Source: Pontibacter mangrovi | Lineage (GTDB): Bacteria; Bacteroidota; Bacteroidia; Cytophagales; Hymenobacteraceae | Direction: 5' to 3' | Assembly (NCBI RefSeq): GCF_006385705.1 | Contig: NZ_VFRQ01000005.1 | Coordinates: 248,001 to 312,000, forward strand | Length of the DNA: 64,000 bases | Shown: positions 25,044 to 34,178 of the stretch, piece by piece | Numbering within the stretch: position 1 is the stretch's first letter | Layout of the letters: the number at the start of each line of letters is the position of its first letter | Notes under the pieces: generated by a model | Told to the model about the DNA's origin: nothing | Databases searched by the model: none | The model's input: the letters and a program-made list of their open reading frames with translations, nothing else | Program-made: the position numbers and the translations under genes

Positions 25044-25651
25044 AAGCGGGGCTGTTGAGAAGATTTTATACTTGTTTGCTTGCTCTTATACTTCTGCAGG
25101 GCTGCGGTGAGGCGCAGCAAAATATAGCTGAGCCTGATGCTGTGGAGACAGGAAGAGCTAAGGCGACACCTACAGCTGAGGATCAAACTTTTGATGCACT
25201 GCCTGGTTGGGCTGAGGAAGCATTTCTGGCACAGCACCTAAACCAGAAGTATACCCTCGGTACCTGGATGCAGCCAAACATCCTGCTAGGAGATTTTGAC
25301 GGGGATGAGCGGGAGGATGTCGCCTTTTTGATTATAAACTCTGCTACGGACGAGAAAGGAGTGATGATTCTGCATCAGAATGAGAGAAATAGCTTTAGCG
25401 TGTTTGGCGCAGGTACTGAGTTTGCTGAAATGCGTAACCTGAACTGGGTAGAGGTTTTTGAGAAAGTAGACGCTGGCAAAAGTGTGGCGCCAACGCTGAT
25501 AGATGAGGAAACAGGAGACATACTAGGCGATGATCTGGAGAATGCTGTGCCGTTAAAATCCGACGCTATTTTTATACATGTAGCCGAAGCATGTGGAGGG
25601 GGCATCATTTACAAAAAAGACAACGGCTACGGCTGGATAAATATTGAATAA
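25040..25651 (+). CDS. Lipoprotein of unknown function
   Basis: This 203-residue protein has a lipoprotein signal with lipobox LQGC (Cys22). A Ca-loop-like ILLGDFDGDEREDVAFLI (about 80-97) is similar to VCBS/FG-GAP repeats. The C-terminal half contains VAEACGGGIIYKKDNGYGWI, a Gly/Cys-rich end. No family was recognised. It is translationally coupled to the GT9 gene and 6 nt ahead of the next, so the three form one operon. Confidence 0.6.
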   Translation: MKAGLLRRFYTCLLALILLQGCGEAQQNIAEPDAVETGRAKATPTAEDQTFDALPGWAEEAFLAQHLNQKYTLGTWMQPNILLGDFDGDEREDVAFLIINSATDEKGVMILHQNERNSFSVFGAGTEFAEMRNLNWVEVFEKVDAGKSVAPTLIDEETGDILGDDLENAVPLKSDAIFIHVAEACGGGIIYKKDNGYGWINIE

Positions 25652-25657
25652 GAAACT

Positions 25658-26059
25658 ATGCCTAAATATAACTTAACCTGGCAGGAAACCGATGTGCAAC
25701 TTCTGGAGGCACTGTTGTTAGCATCTGGCGAAGAAGGCGGTGCGCCGCTGCACGAAGTGTTGTTGATGGCCGATGCCGTGGACGGAACCGTGCTGACGCA
25801 CCCGGAAGTGGAACAGGGGCTGGAGAAACTAATGTCGGTGGGGTATGTGGCGATAAAGAAGAACAAGCTCCTGCTAACGCCCGGCTTCTTAAAAGACTAC
25901 GAAGACGTAGACGGCGCCGAAGACGAGCACGAGGCGCTGGAGAAGCTGCTGCAAACCAAAGCGCTGCAAGCCGAGAACCTCGACGAGCCCAAGATCCTGA
26001 TCAAGAAGTATAAACTCAAAAGCCAATACCAGGCTTACCTGGAGCAGTTTGGAGGGTAA
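25658..26059 (+). CDS. Conserved-looking protein of unknown function
   Basis: This 133-residue protein has an N-terminal helical segment with a pattern like a winged-helix fold (LLEALLLASGEEGGAPLHEVLLMADAVDGTVLTHPEVEQGLEKLMSVGYVAIKKNKLLLTPGF): a helix-rich start followed by a short beta wing. The C-terminal part is acidic then basic. It may be a DNA-binding protein, but that is only a shape inference. It ends the GT9 operon. Confidence 0.5.
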   Translation: MPKYNLTWQETDVQLLEALLLASGEEGGAPLHEVLLMADAVDGTVLTHPEVEQGLEKLMSVGYVAIKKNKLLLTPGFLKDYEDVDGAEDEHEALEKLLQTKALQAENLDEPKILIKKYKLKSQYQAYLEQFGG

Positions 26060-26165
26060 TGTGCTAATGGTTTAATGTGCTGATGTAGATTCAGAAACCT
26101 AAAGAGGAGGCGATAGACCTCACAGCGTCTTTCAGACCTGTGAGCGTCTTGCCAGCTACAAATCA

Positions 26166-26199
26166 AAAAGCCGCTGAAGTATAAATCCAGCGGCTTTTC
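26166..26199. terminator. Bidirectional intrinsic terminator
   Basis: AAAAGCCGCTG (26166-26176) and CAGCGGCTTTT (26188-26198) form an 11-bp stem. The loop contains AAGTATA. It lies between the GT9 operon and the convergent serS. Confidence 0.85.
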
Positions 26200-26250
26200 C
26201 ATTATCTAATTCGGAGCATCTTCACATCTCCAAATTTCTAAATCTTCACA

Positions 26251-27525
26251 TTAAGAGATCTTCTCAAACCCTAAGTATGGGTGCAGCACCTTTGGCATGT
26301 TGATGCCGTCCGGGGTCTGGTTGTTCTCCAGGATGGCGGCTACGATGCGTGGCAGGGCCAGGGCGCTACCGTTCAACGTATGCAGCAGCTGCGTTTTACC
26401 GCTTTCTGTTTTGTAGCGCAGCTTCAGGCGGTTGGCCTGGTAAGTCTCAAAGTTAGAGGCTGAGCTTACTTCCAGCCAGCGGCCCTGGGCGGCAGAGTAT
26501 ACTTCCATGTCGTAGGTGAGGGCAGAGGTGAAGCCCATGTCGCCGCCGCACAGACGCAGCACGCGGTAAGGCAGCTCCAGCTTCTGCAACAGGCCCTGTA
26601 TGTAGCTGCTCATCTCCTCCAGCGCCTCATAAGACTTCTCCGGCAGCGTGATCTGCACAATCTCCACCTTATCAAACTGGTGCAGGCGGTTCAGGCCGCG
26701 CACATCGGCGCCCCACGAACCGGCCTCACGTCTAAAGCAAGGCGTATGGCCTGCGTTCTTAATTGGCAACTGCTCCACCGGAACAATTTCATCGCGGTAC
26801 ATGTTCGTGATAGGAACCTCCGCCGTCGGAATCAGGTACAGGTTGTCTGCCGTGGCATGATACATCTGTCCGTCCTTGTCGGGCAACTGGCCCGTGCCAT
26901 AGCCAGAGGCCTCGTTTACCACAATTGGTGGCTGCACCTCCATGTATCCGGCTTTGATGGCCTCGTCTAAAAAGAAGTTGATGAGCGCGCGCTGCAGACG
27001 GGCACCCTGCTTCTTGTAAAACGGAAAACCGGCTCCGGATACCTTGTTGCCCAGCTCAAAATCGATGATGTCGTATTTTTGGATCAGCTCCCAGTGCGGC
27101 TGCGCCCCTTCGTGCAGCTGCGGAATGGCACCGTGCTCCAGCACTACCTCGTTGTCCTCGGCGCTTTTGCCAAAGGGCACGCTCTCGTGCGGCAGGTTCG
27201 GCAGCTTGTACAAAGCCTTCTGGATTTCATCCTCTAACGAGGAAAGTTGCTCAGCTAAAGCTTTGGTTTGTTGCTTCAGTTCGGACGTTTCGGCTTTGGC
27301 GGCCTCGGCCTTCTCGCGCTCCCCGTTCTTCATCAGCATGCCGATTTCTTTGGAGATGGAGTTGGCGCGGCTCTGAAGCGTATCGTGCTCGTTCTGTACC
27401 TGTCGGCGCTGCTGGTCAAGCTCCAGCAGAGCGGCAACTTCCTCGGCTGCGTTTTTGTAGTTTCTCTTGCTCAGACCCGCAATCACTTGCTCGGTCTGCT
27501 CTCTTAAAACTGTTAGCTGTAGCAT
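26251..27525 (-). CDS. serS: Seryl-tRNA synthetase
   Basis: This 424-residue class II synthetase has an N-terminal antiparallel coiled-coil arm (about 25-105) that grips tRNA-Ser, then the catalytic core. Motif 2 is TPCFRREAGSWGADVRGLNRLHQFDKVE (about 260-287). Motif 3 is the C-terminal LNGSALALPRIVAAILENNQ (about 384-403). LIPTAEVPITNM and VSSASNFETYQANRL are the substrate-binding loops. Length is normal. Monocistronic. Confidence 0.97.
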   Translation of the reverse strand: MLQLTVLREQTEQVIAGLSKRNYKNAAEEVAALLELDQQRRQVQNEHDTLQSRANSISKEIGMLMKNGEREKAEAAKAETSELKQQTKALAEQLSSLEDEIQKALYKLPNLPHESVPFGKSAEDNEVVLEHGAIPQLHEGAQPHWELIQKYDIIDFELGNKVSGAGFPFYKKQGARLQRALINFFLDEAIKAGYMEVQPPIVVNEASGYGTGQLPDKDGQMYHATADNLYLIPTAEVPITNMYRDEIVPVEQLPIKNAGHTPCFRREAGSWGADVRGLNRLHQFDKVEIVQITLPEKSYEALEEMSSYIQGLLQKLELPYRVLRLCGGDMGFTSALTYDMEVYSAAQGRWLEVSSASNFETYQANRLKLRYKTESGKTQLLHTLNGSALALPRIVAAILENNQTPDGINMPKVLHPYLGFEKIS

Positions 27526-27812
27526 AGTAAAGTATAAAGTGTAAACGCAAAAATAGAGTTTTTAAACTATTTAGAGGCTTTTACGAAATCTTTTAGACAA
27601 AAATTGAAACTTTTTTTCCAAAACAACCCGTAATATTTGTTAATTAAAAGGCATTGCAATAACATTGCGGTACATTTGACGAAGGCCCTGTTTCCCGTGC
27701 CTTTCTGACTCTTTCGCAACCTATTCTATTTTCCTGATTAAAAAGATAATCTCTCGCTTTGTTCGCGCACCGCGAAACCTGGCAAGTTACGTTAACTACC
27801 ATACCATTATTT
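27526..27812. other. Divergent serS/rho promoter region and rho leader
   Basis: This 287-bp divergent region has an A/T-rich serS side with a copy of AAGTATA at 27532. A TACATTTG box (27671-27678, exact TAnnTTTG) would start rho with a leader of about 135 nt. That length leaves room for autoregulation, as rho genes often have, but no specific structure is recognised. An in-frame upstream start for rho was rejected. Confidence 0.5.
27671..27678 (+). promoter_or_regulatory. -7 promoter box for rho
   Basis: TACATTTG matches TAnnTTTG. No TTTG at the ideal -33 distance was found; TTGC at 27654-27657 is closest. Confidence 0.5.
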
Positions 27813-29516
27813 ATGTACAAAATTGAAGAATTGAAAGATAGACTTCTTTCAGAACTCAAAGAAATTGCTGAGCAACTGGGTGTTAAAAACTTTAAGAAAC
27901 TCAGCAAGCAAGACCTCATCTATAAAATCCTCGACCAACAAGCCATTACTCCTCCCGAAGATATAACTAAAAAGTCCAATGATGCGCCCGCAGTTGAGGT
28001 GACTGGTAGTGCCGAAACTCCTGAAAATACAGTTGCTAAGGAAGAGAGCGCGCAAGAGGCCCCGGCCCGTCCGGAAAGACGCCCCCGCACCCAGGCTGCT
28101 GGCCGCCGCGAAGACAGAGCTCAAACAGCTGTTGCAACAGAGGCTCCGGCCAAAGACCACGGCGCTCAAAACCAGCGCGAGCGTGTAAGGCGCGACAACC
28201 GTAACGACAACAAGGACGAGAATCGCAACGACAGCCGCGATAACCGCGGAAGCGATAACAACAGAGGCGACAGAGAGACAGCGCGTTACGACAACCGCAA
28301 CAACGACGGCAGAGACAGCCGCAACGATAACCGTAACAACGATAACACGCGCCGTAGCAACAATCCGCAGAACGCAGCCAACACCACTAATTTTAAAGAA
28401 TTTGATGGTATCATCCTGAACGAGGGGGTGCTGGAGCTGATGCAGGACGGTTACGGCTTCCTGCGGTCTACGCACTACAACTACCTGGCCTCTCCAGATG
28501 ATATCTATGTTTCGCCTTCGCAGATAAAGCTTTTTGGACTGAAAACCGGTGACACGGTAAAAGGCCAGATCCGCCCGCCGAAGGAAGGCGAAAAGTATTT
28601 TGCCCTGCTGAAAGTGGAAACCGTGAACGGCCGCACCACCGAAGAGATCCGCGACCGTATCCCGTTCCAGCACCTGACACCGCTTTTCCCGGAAGAGCGC
28701 CTGAAACTGACCACCCGCCCAAGCCAGTTATCAACCCGTATCCTGGATCTGTTTGCCCCAATCGGTAAAGGCCAGCGTGGTATGATCGTGGCGCAGCCAA
28801 AAACAGGTAAAACCGTGTTGCTGAAGGAAATAGCCAACGCTATCTCTGAAAATCACCCGGAAGTATACCTGATGATACTGCTGATTGACGAACGCCCGGA
28901 AGAGGTGACGGATATGGCCCGCAGCGTGAAGGCAGAGGTTATTGCCTCTACGTTTGACGAGCAGGCCGAGCGCCACGTAAAAGTATCTAGCATTGTACTG
29001 GATAAAGCCAAACGCATGGTAGAGTGCGGCCACGATGTGGTTATACTTCTGGATTCCATCACGCGTCTGGCACGTGCCTATAACACCGTAGTTCCTTCGT
29101 CCGGCAAGATCCTGTCGGGTGGTGTGGATGCCAACGCACTGCACAAGCCGAAGCGCTTCTTCGGTGCGGCCCGTAACGTGGAGAACGGCGGCTCGCTTAC
29201 CATCATCGCCACGGCCCTGATCGACACCGGCTCTAAGATGGACGAGGTGATCTTCGAAGAATTTAAAGGTACCGGTAACATGGAACTGCAACTGGACCGC
29301 AAGCTGGCCAACCGCAGAGTCTACCCTGCTATCGACGTTCCGGCTTCCGGCACACGCCGCGAGGACCTGCTGATGGACCGCGACGAGCTGAACCGTATCT
29401 GGATCCTGCGCAAGTTTATGTCCGACATGAACTCAATCGAAGCCATGGAGTTCCTGAAAGAGCGTATGAAGGGCACCAAGAGCAACGAAGAGTTCCTGAT
29501 CTCGATGAACGGATAA
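27813..29516 (+). CDS. rho: Transcription termination factor Rho with an Asn/Asp/Arg-rich insert
   Basis: The start at 27813 ([23 protein letters not shown]) gives the normal Rho_N domain at the N terminus; upstream in-frame codons are not needed. Order: Rho_N (about 1-45), a low-complexity linker (about 50-195) rich in Asn, Asp and Arg (repeats such as [15 protein letters not shown]), RNA-binding cold-shock domain (about 205-280), then the RecA-like ATPase with Walker A QPKTGKT (about 328), Walker B LLIDERP, R-loop [19 protein letters not shown], and [12 protein letters not shown] near the C terminus. It unwinds RNA-DNA hybrids to end transcription. The insert is typical of Bacteroidota and may promote condensate formation. 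A hairpin follows. Confidence 0.96.
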   Translation: MYKIEELKDRLLSELKEIAEQLGVKNFKKLSKQDLIYKILDQQAITPPEDITKKSNDAPAVEVTGSAETPENTVAKEESAQEAPARPERRPRTQAAGRREDRAQTAVATEAPAKDHGAQNQRERVRRDNRNDNKDENRNDSRDNRGSDNNRGDRETARYDNRNNDGRDSRNDNRNNDNTRRSNNPQNAANTTNFKEFDGIILNEGVLELMQDGYGFLRSTHYNYLASPDDIYVSPSQIKLFGLKTGDTVKGQIRPPKEGEKYFALLKVETVNGRTTEEIRDRIPFQHLTPLFPEERLKLTTRPSQLSTRILDLFAPIGKGQRGMIVAQPKTGKTVLLKEIANAISENHPEVYLMILLIDERPEEVTDMARSVKAEVIASTFDEQAERHVKVSSIVLDKAKRMVECGHDVVILLDSITRLARAYNTVVPSSGKILSGGVDANALHKPKRFFGAARNVENGGSLTIIATALIDTGSKMDEVIFEEFKGTGNMELQLDRKLANRRVYPAIDVPASGTRREDLLMDRDELNRIWILRKFMSDMNSIEAMEFLKERMKGTKSNEEFLISMNG

Positions 29517-29531
29517 GACAGGAATTAGCAC

Positions 29532-29576
29532 AAAAAGCGGCCCCGCTATACAGAAGTATGGCGGGGCCGCTTTTTT
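29532..29576. terminator. Bidirectional intrinsic terminator between rho and dnaX
   Basis: Perfect 15-bp arms (29532-29546 and 29561-29575, GCGGCCCCGC core) with A and T tails. It separates two convergent essential genes. Confidence 0.9.
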
Positions 29577-29598
29577 TATACTTTATATCCAGCGGAGG

Positions 29599-31440
29599 CT
29601 AAAAATCTGCATCCAACCCGAAACGCTGCTTCAGGTCTACGAGCACGGGGTACTTTTCGGCGAGGTAGTTAAACTTATCGGCTGACGTATACAGCTTGCG
29701 GCCATCATCCTGCACTTCTATCACCTCCGCCCTTAGTTTTATACTTCGGTTGCCCAGCTGCTGCTTCAGCTCGCGCAGGATGTCCGGGCGCAGCGCGGTG
29801 AACTGGTCCATCATCACGTGGTTTTCCAGCTGCAGCACAATCTCGTTGTCGGGGCCGATGTGGTAGTGGCGGTTCAGGAGCGTGAACTCCATCATGTTCT
29901 CCGCCTTCTTGCGGCGCAGGATGGCGTGCCACACCGTTTTCAGCTTCGCCTCGTCCACGGGTAGTACTGCGCCATAGTTGATGTCCTCTTCCTCCTCGGC
30001 CACGGCAACCTCTGCCACGGCAGCCTGCGGGTTTTGCAGGTCTTTCAGGCTGGGCAGCTTGCTTAGCTTTTTCTGAGGCGGCAGCTGCAGCCCGGCCCGC
30101 GGTTTATCAGGGGCAGGCGCGGCTGGTGCCGCTGCCTGAGGGGGTGCCAGGTGTGCGTCTGGCGTTACCTGCTGTGGCTTCGGTGGCTGTTGCAGGTCCT
30201 CCGAAGGCACATGCTGCGGCGTATGCGGCGGCTGCAGCCTCTCGGAAGGCACAGGGGTGGCACCTATTGTACCGGTAGAGGCTGGCGCCGGGGCCGCTAC
30301 CTTAGCTTTTTTTGGCTCAGATCCTTCCTGGGCTGCAAAGCTGAGCGCCGCATTCAGGTGCGCCAGCTTCATCAGGCACAGCTCCACGTGCAGGCGCTGG
30401 TTTTTGCTGCTCTTGTAGTTGGTGTCGCAGGAGCTTACCAGGTTCAGGCCCGACAGCAGGAACGACACGCTGGACTTCTGCGACTGCTCCGCATACTTGG
30501 CCTTGATGTTGTCCGATACCTCCAGCAGCTGTATCGTCTGCGGGTCTTTGCACACCAGCAGGCTGCGGAAGTGCTCGCCAATGCCGATCAGGAAGTTATG
30601 GGCATCAAAGCCGTTCTTCAGGATCTCATCAAACAGCAGCAACGAGCCCGACAGGTTCTGCTCCAGCAAATGGTCTGTCAGCCGGAAATAGTAGTCATAG
30701 TCCAGGATGTGCAGGTTCTCAACCGTGGATTTGTACGTCACGTTGCTACCGGAGAAGGTAACCATCTGGTCGAAGATCGAGAGGGCGTCGCGCAGGGCAC
30801 CGTCGGCTTTCTGCGAGATCAGGTGCAGGGCGTCGGGCTCAGCCTGTATACTTTCCTTGGTGGCGATGTTGCCCAGGTGGCGCACCATGTCCTCAATTCG
30901 AATTCTATTGAAGTCGAAGATCTGGCAACGCGAAAGGATGGTCGGGATGATCTTGTGGCGCTCGGTGGTAGCAAGTATGAAAATAGCATAAGAAGGCGGC
31001 TCCTCCAGCGTCTTCAGAAACGCGTTGAAGGCCTGGTTCGAGAGCATGTGCACCTCATCTATGATATAGATCTTATACTTGCCCGTCTGCGGCGCATAGC
31101 GCACCTGCTCCACCAGGTTCCGTATGTCCTCCACCGAGTTGTTGGAGGCAGCATCCAGCTCATGGATGTTAAAGGAACTGTTGGAGTTAAAGCTGCGGCA
31201 CGACTCGCACTCGTTGCAGGCCTCCACTTCCGGGGTAATGTTCTGGCAGTTGATGGTTTTGGCCAGGATACGGGCACAGGTGGTCTTGCCCACACCGCGC
31301 GGTCCGCAGAAAAGGAAAGCTTGCGCCAAATGCTTGCTGCTGATGGCGTTTTTAAGGGTATTGGTTATATGGTGCTGCCCTACTACGCTGTCGAACGTGG
31401 TGGGGCGGTATTTACGCGCTGATACTACAAAATTTTCCAT
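29599..31440 (-). CDS. dnaX: DNA polymerase III subunit gamma/tau
   Basis: This 613-residue clamp-loader subunit has Walker A GPRGVGKTTC (about 47), the zinc-binding cysteines of CQNITPEVEACNECESC, Walker B IIDEVHMLS, sensor 1 ATTERHKIIPTILSRC, domain III, then a Pro/Ala-rich linker (about 375-470) and a C-terminal tau-like domain. The length suggests a tau form. No programmed-frameshift slippery A-run is evident inside the linker, so gamma production by frameshift is unproven. It is convergent with rho. Confidence 0.95.
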   Translation of the reverse strand: MENFVVSARKYRPTTFDSVVGQHHITNTLKNAISSKHLAQAFLFCGPRGVGKTTCARILAKTINCQNITPEVEACNECESCRSFNSNSSFNIHELDAASNNSVEDIRNLVEQVRYAPQTGKYKIYIIDEVHMLSNQAFNAFLKTLEEPPSYAIFILATTERHKIIPTILSRCQIFDFNRIRIEDMVRHLGNIATKESIQAEPDALHLISQKADGALRDALSIFDQMVTFSGSNVTYKSTVENLHILDYDYYFRLTDHLLEQNLSGSLLLFDEILKNGFDAHNFLIGIGEHFRSLLVCKDPQTIQLLEVSDNIKAKYAEQSQKSSVSFLLSGLNLVSSCDTNYKSSKNQRLHVELCLMKLAHLNAALSFAAQEGSEPKKAKVAAPAPASTGTIGATPVPSERLQPPHTPQHVPSEDLQQPPKPQQVTPDAHLAPPQAAAPAAPAPDKPRAGLQLPPQKKLSKLPSLKDLQNPQAAVAEVAVAEEEEDINYGAVLPVDEAKLKTVWHAILRRKKAENMMEFTLLNRHYHIGPDNEIVLQLENHVMMDQFTALRPDILRELKQQLGNRSIKLRAEVIEVQDDGRKLYTSADKFNYLAEKYPVLVDLKQRFGLDADF

Positions 31441-31597
31441 TACTACAAAGATAATGATTCTGAAGCTGAGTTGGGAGTGCTTTTTATCAAGTACTTATCC
31501 AGACAGTTATCCACCGGCTCAGCCCGCCTCTGTTGTAAAGGAAACAGGAAAAGGCACTATAAAATGCCTTTTCTGCCAAGTATAAAAGCTGCGGGCC

Positions 31598-32545
31598 CTA
31601 AACAGTATACAGGGTAGCCACCACCATGCCAAAGCCGCTCATCAGAAGCAGGAAAGTATAGGCAAATGCCAGCATCAGAAACTTAAATACTGTGAGCCAG
31701 CGGCGGCTTCTGTAAATAGTGCGCATCGACTGGTAAATGTACCAGATGCTCACAACAAAACCGGCAAACAGGAGCCAGCCCGACAGGAAAGGCAACAACC
31801 ATTTTAAGGCAATAAGTATAGAGCCGAACAAAAACAGGAACGAATGCACATGTATAGAGTAAATCAGGTGCTCTGCATAGAATTTCTTAGACCGGAAGTT
31901 CACCAGCTTTAGGATTAAGGCAAACAAGGGCAGCAGAACGAACATGATTTTGGGCAAGTGGCTTACCAGCTTATTCCTGAAAAGCGCATTCTTTGTCTCG
32001 TCATGCCTCACCTCCCGGAATTTAGCATTAAGGTCATTTATAGGTACTTCCCACCCGGCGATGGTAATTTTATCTTTAATGGCCGGGGCTTCTTCTTTTT
32101 CGGGCTCTGCGGCAAGTACAGTCTTTTCGGCGTTGGCCGTTGCTTTTGCCTGGTTCTTAGCGCCGGTGTCTTCTTCTTTGGTTATCGTTTTTTCTTCAGC
32201 TGCGTCCTCTTTCAGGATCTCTTTTTTGTTGATGTTAGAGTTGGCCGTGAAAAGAAAAAAGAACAGAATGCTGATGGAAATGTACATGCTGATCGGGTTG
32301 AGGTGCGAGGCGCGTCTGCCAGCAAAATACTCTTTGGTTAGATGGCCCGGCTTCGTTAAAAGAGGAACCAAGCTGTTAAAGAACTTAGACTCGAAATGAA
32401 AGTAGTGCCCTACGCTGTGTAGCATCAGGTGCAGAAAGTTTTCATGCAGCTCCAGGTTTTCCTGTCCACAGCTGGAGCAGTATTTGTCATTTACAACAGT
32501 GCCACAGTTCAGGCAGTTGCTGTCGGAACGGTAATGTTTTTTCAT
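31598..32545 (-). CDS. DUF3667-domain membrane protein
   Basis: Start chosen at 32545 (MKKHYRSDSNCLNCGTVV); longer starts add no coding signal. The N terminus has a zinc ribbon (CLNCG and CSSCG at about residues 11-32), then GYYFHFESKF-like and LTKPGHLTKEYFAGRRASHLNP (about 62-86), the signature of DUF3667. Four or so transmembrane helices follow, with a charged linker (about 110-170). Function unknown. Widespread in Bacteroidota. Single gene. Confidence 0.85.
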   Translation of the reverse strand: MKKHYRSDSNCLNCGTVVNDKYCSSCGQENLELHENFLHLMLHSVGHYFHFESKFFNSLVPLLTKPGHLTKEYFAGRRASHLNPISMYISISILFFFLFTANSNINKKEILKEDAAEEKTITKEEDTGAKNQAKATANAEKTVLAAEPEKEEAPAIKDKITIAGWEVPINDLNAKFREVRHDETKNALFRNKLVSHLPKIMFVLLPLFALILKLVNFRSKKFYAEHLIYSIHVHSFLFLFGSILIALKWLLPFLSGWLLFAGFVVSIWYIYQSMRTIYRSRRWLTVFKFLMLAFAYTFLLLMSGFGMVVATLYTV

Positions 32546-32813
32546 AGTGCAAGGATAAAAGGTTCGGTGCCGGCTCAAGTAAGGTTTTTGAGTCCGGTTT
32601 AAAGTGCGAAAGTAAGGAATTGCAGGATTTTTTTATGATGCCGTTCCTTAATATTTATTTTATACTATATATAAAGGCTTCGCAAGCTTAGGGCAAAGCG
32701 GTCGGGCAGCCTGATTTCTATACTTGCATGGGGCGGTGATTTCGCTTACAGCCACTCTAAACCCACCCGGGAGAAGATTTTGCTTGCTTATAAGTTCTGA
32801 AGCGGTGTAGGGG

Positions 32814-34178
32814 CTATGCCTGAAAGTTCAGCTTGAAAACAGTTCCTACGCCCACCTTAGAGTCAACCTGTATGCTGCCCTTGTGCAGCAGCATGATGTG
32901 CTTGGCCAGGCTCAGGCCAATGCCGGAACCGTCTTTGTGCGAGGTGAAGAAAGGGATGAAAATGCTTTCCAGCAGCTCCTCCGGAATGCCGGTGCCGTTG
33001 TCCTGCACTTCGATCACGGTTTTGCCGTTTTCCTGCTCCGCTGTAAGTATAACCTGCGGGTTTGGGCGCCCTTGCACGGCACGCTTGGCATTCAGAATAA
33101 GGTTGATGATGACCTGCTCCAGCAGGTTCACGTCGCCGTGCAGCGAGAGGTTAGGCGGCTCTACATGGCATTCCAGCTTTACGCCGTGCCCCTCCAGCTG
33201 CGGGCGCATCAGCCCGTTTATACTTTTAAACAGCTCCTGCACATACACCGTGGTCAGCATCAGCTCCTGCGACTTGCTCAGGTTGCGGTAGAAATGGGCA
33301 AAGCGCAGCAGTCCTTCGCTACGTTTCTTGATGATGGAAATGCCTTCCTCGGTGTCCTGCAGCAGCTCCGGGTCTGCCTTAGCGCCGGGCTCCTGCTCAT
33401 ACTTCTCGCGCTCCATTTGCAGGTGCCGGCCCAGCGTGTCGGCAAGTGAGGCGATAGGGGCCACCGAGTTCATGATTTCGTGCGTCATCACGCGCAGCAG
33501 TTTTTGCCAGGCCTCTGTTTCGGTGGCATCTACGGTGGCGCTCACGTTTTTAAGTGCAATAAGCAGCAGGTGGCGGTGCTGCATGGTAAAAGCCGTTGCC
33601 GAGAGCAGCAGCTGCGACGCACCGTCCTGCAGCTTCAGCTTAAGGAGCTTGCTGTCGCCCGGCTTTATACCTTGCACTGCCTCGTGCAGCAGCGGGTAGC
33701 GCGCCTCCAGCCCGTTTATACTTTTCAGGTAAGGCAGGTGCAGTATACTTTTAAAGGCCTCGTTCACCCACTCCACCTCGCCTGTCTCCTCATCCACGGC
33801 CATAATGCCCGTGTCGATCATCTGCAGAATGGTTTGCATGTACTGGAACTGCGCCTCTTTCTCGATGTGCAGCTGCTTATAGGTATCGTTGATGAGGTTG
33901 AAGGCGGTGTGCAGCTGCCGCAGCGAGCTGTTGGTTGTATGCTCGTTAAACCGCTGTGAAAAATCGCGCTGCTTAACGGCCTGTAGAAACTTAGCCAGCT
34001 CGTTGTTGCCCCGGGTAATGTACCTGGCCAGCTCCCATACCTGCGCCAGCATCACAAGCATACCTGAGCCCATTTGCAGCCAGGTAAACTGGGTGAGAAA
34101 GTGCACCGTGAGGTACATCATGCCCAGCAAAAGTATAACCCGGACGAGCAGCCCAAATTCGAGGCGGTTAAATATCAT
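32814..34178 (-). CDS. Membrane sensor histidine kinase (NtrY-like)
   Basis: This 454-residue protein has two transmembrane helices (about 9-30 and 36-54), a PAS domain (about 112-215, with TILQMIDTGIMAVDEETGEVEWVNEAFKSIL), HisKA with the phospho-acceptor H233 in RVMTHEIMNSVAPIASL, and HATPase_c motifs NLILNAKRAV, DNGTGIPEELLESIF and FFTSHKDGSGIGLSLAKHI. It autophosphorylates and passes phosphate to the response regulator encoded upstream, whose 3' end overlaps this gene by 11 bp. The signal is unknown; the periplasmic part is tiny, so sensing is likely within the membrane or via PAS. Confidence 0.92.
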   Translation of the reverse strand: MIFNRLEFGLLVRVILLLGMMYLTVHFLTQFTWLQMGSGMLVMLAQVWELARYITRGNNELAKFLQAVKQRDFSQRFNEHTTNSSLRQLHTAFNLINDTYKQLHIEKEAQFQYMQTILQMIDTGIMAVDEETGEVEWVNEAFKSILHLPYLKSINGLEARYPLLHEAVQGIKPGDSKLLKLKLQDGASQLLLSATAFTMQHRHLLLIALKNVSATVDATETEAWQKLLRVMTHEIMNSVAPIASLADTLGRHLQMEREKYEQEPGAKADPELLQDTEEGISIIKKRSEGLLRFAHFYRNLSKSQELMLTTVYVQELFKSINGLMRPQLEGHGVKLECHVEPPNLSLHGDVNLLEQVIINLILNAKRAVQGRPNPQVILTAEQENGKTVIEVQDNGTGIPEELLESIFIPFFTSHKDGSGIGLSLAKHIMLLHKGSIQVDSKVGVGTVFKLNFQA

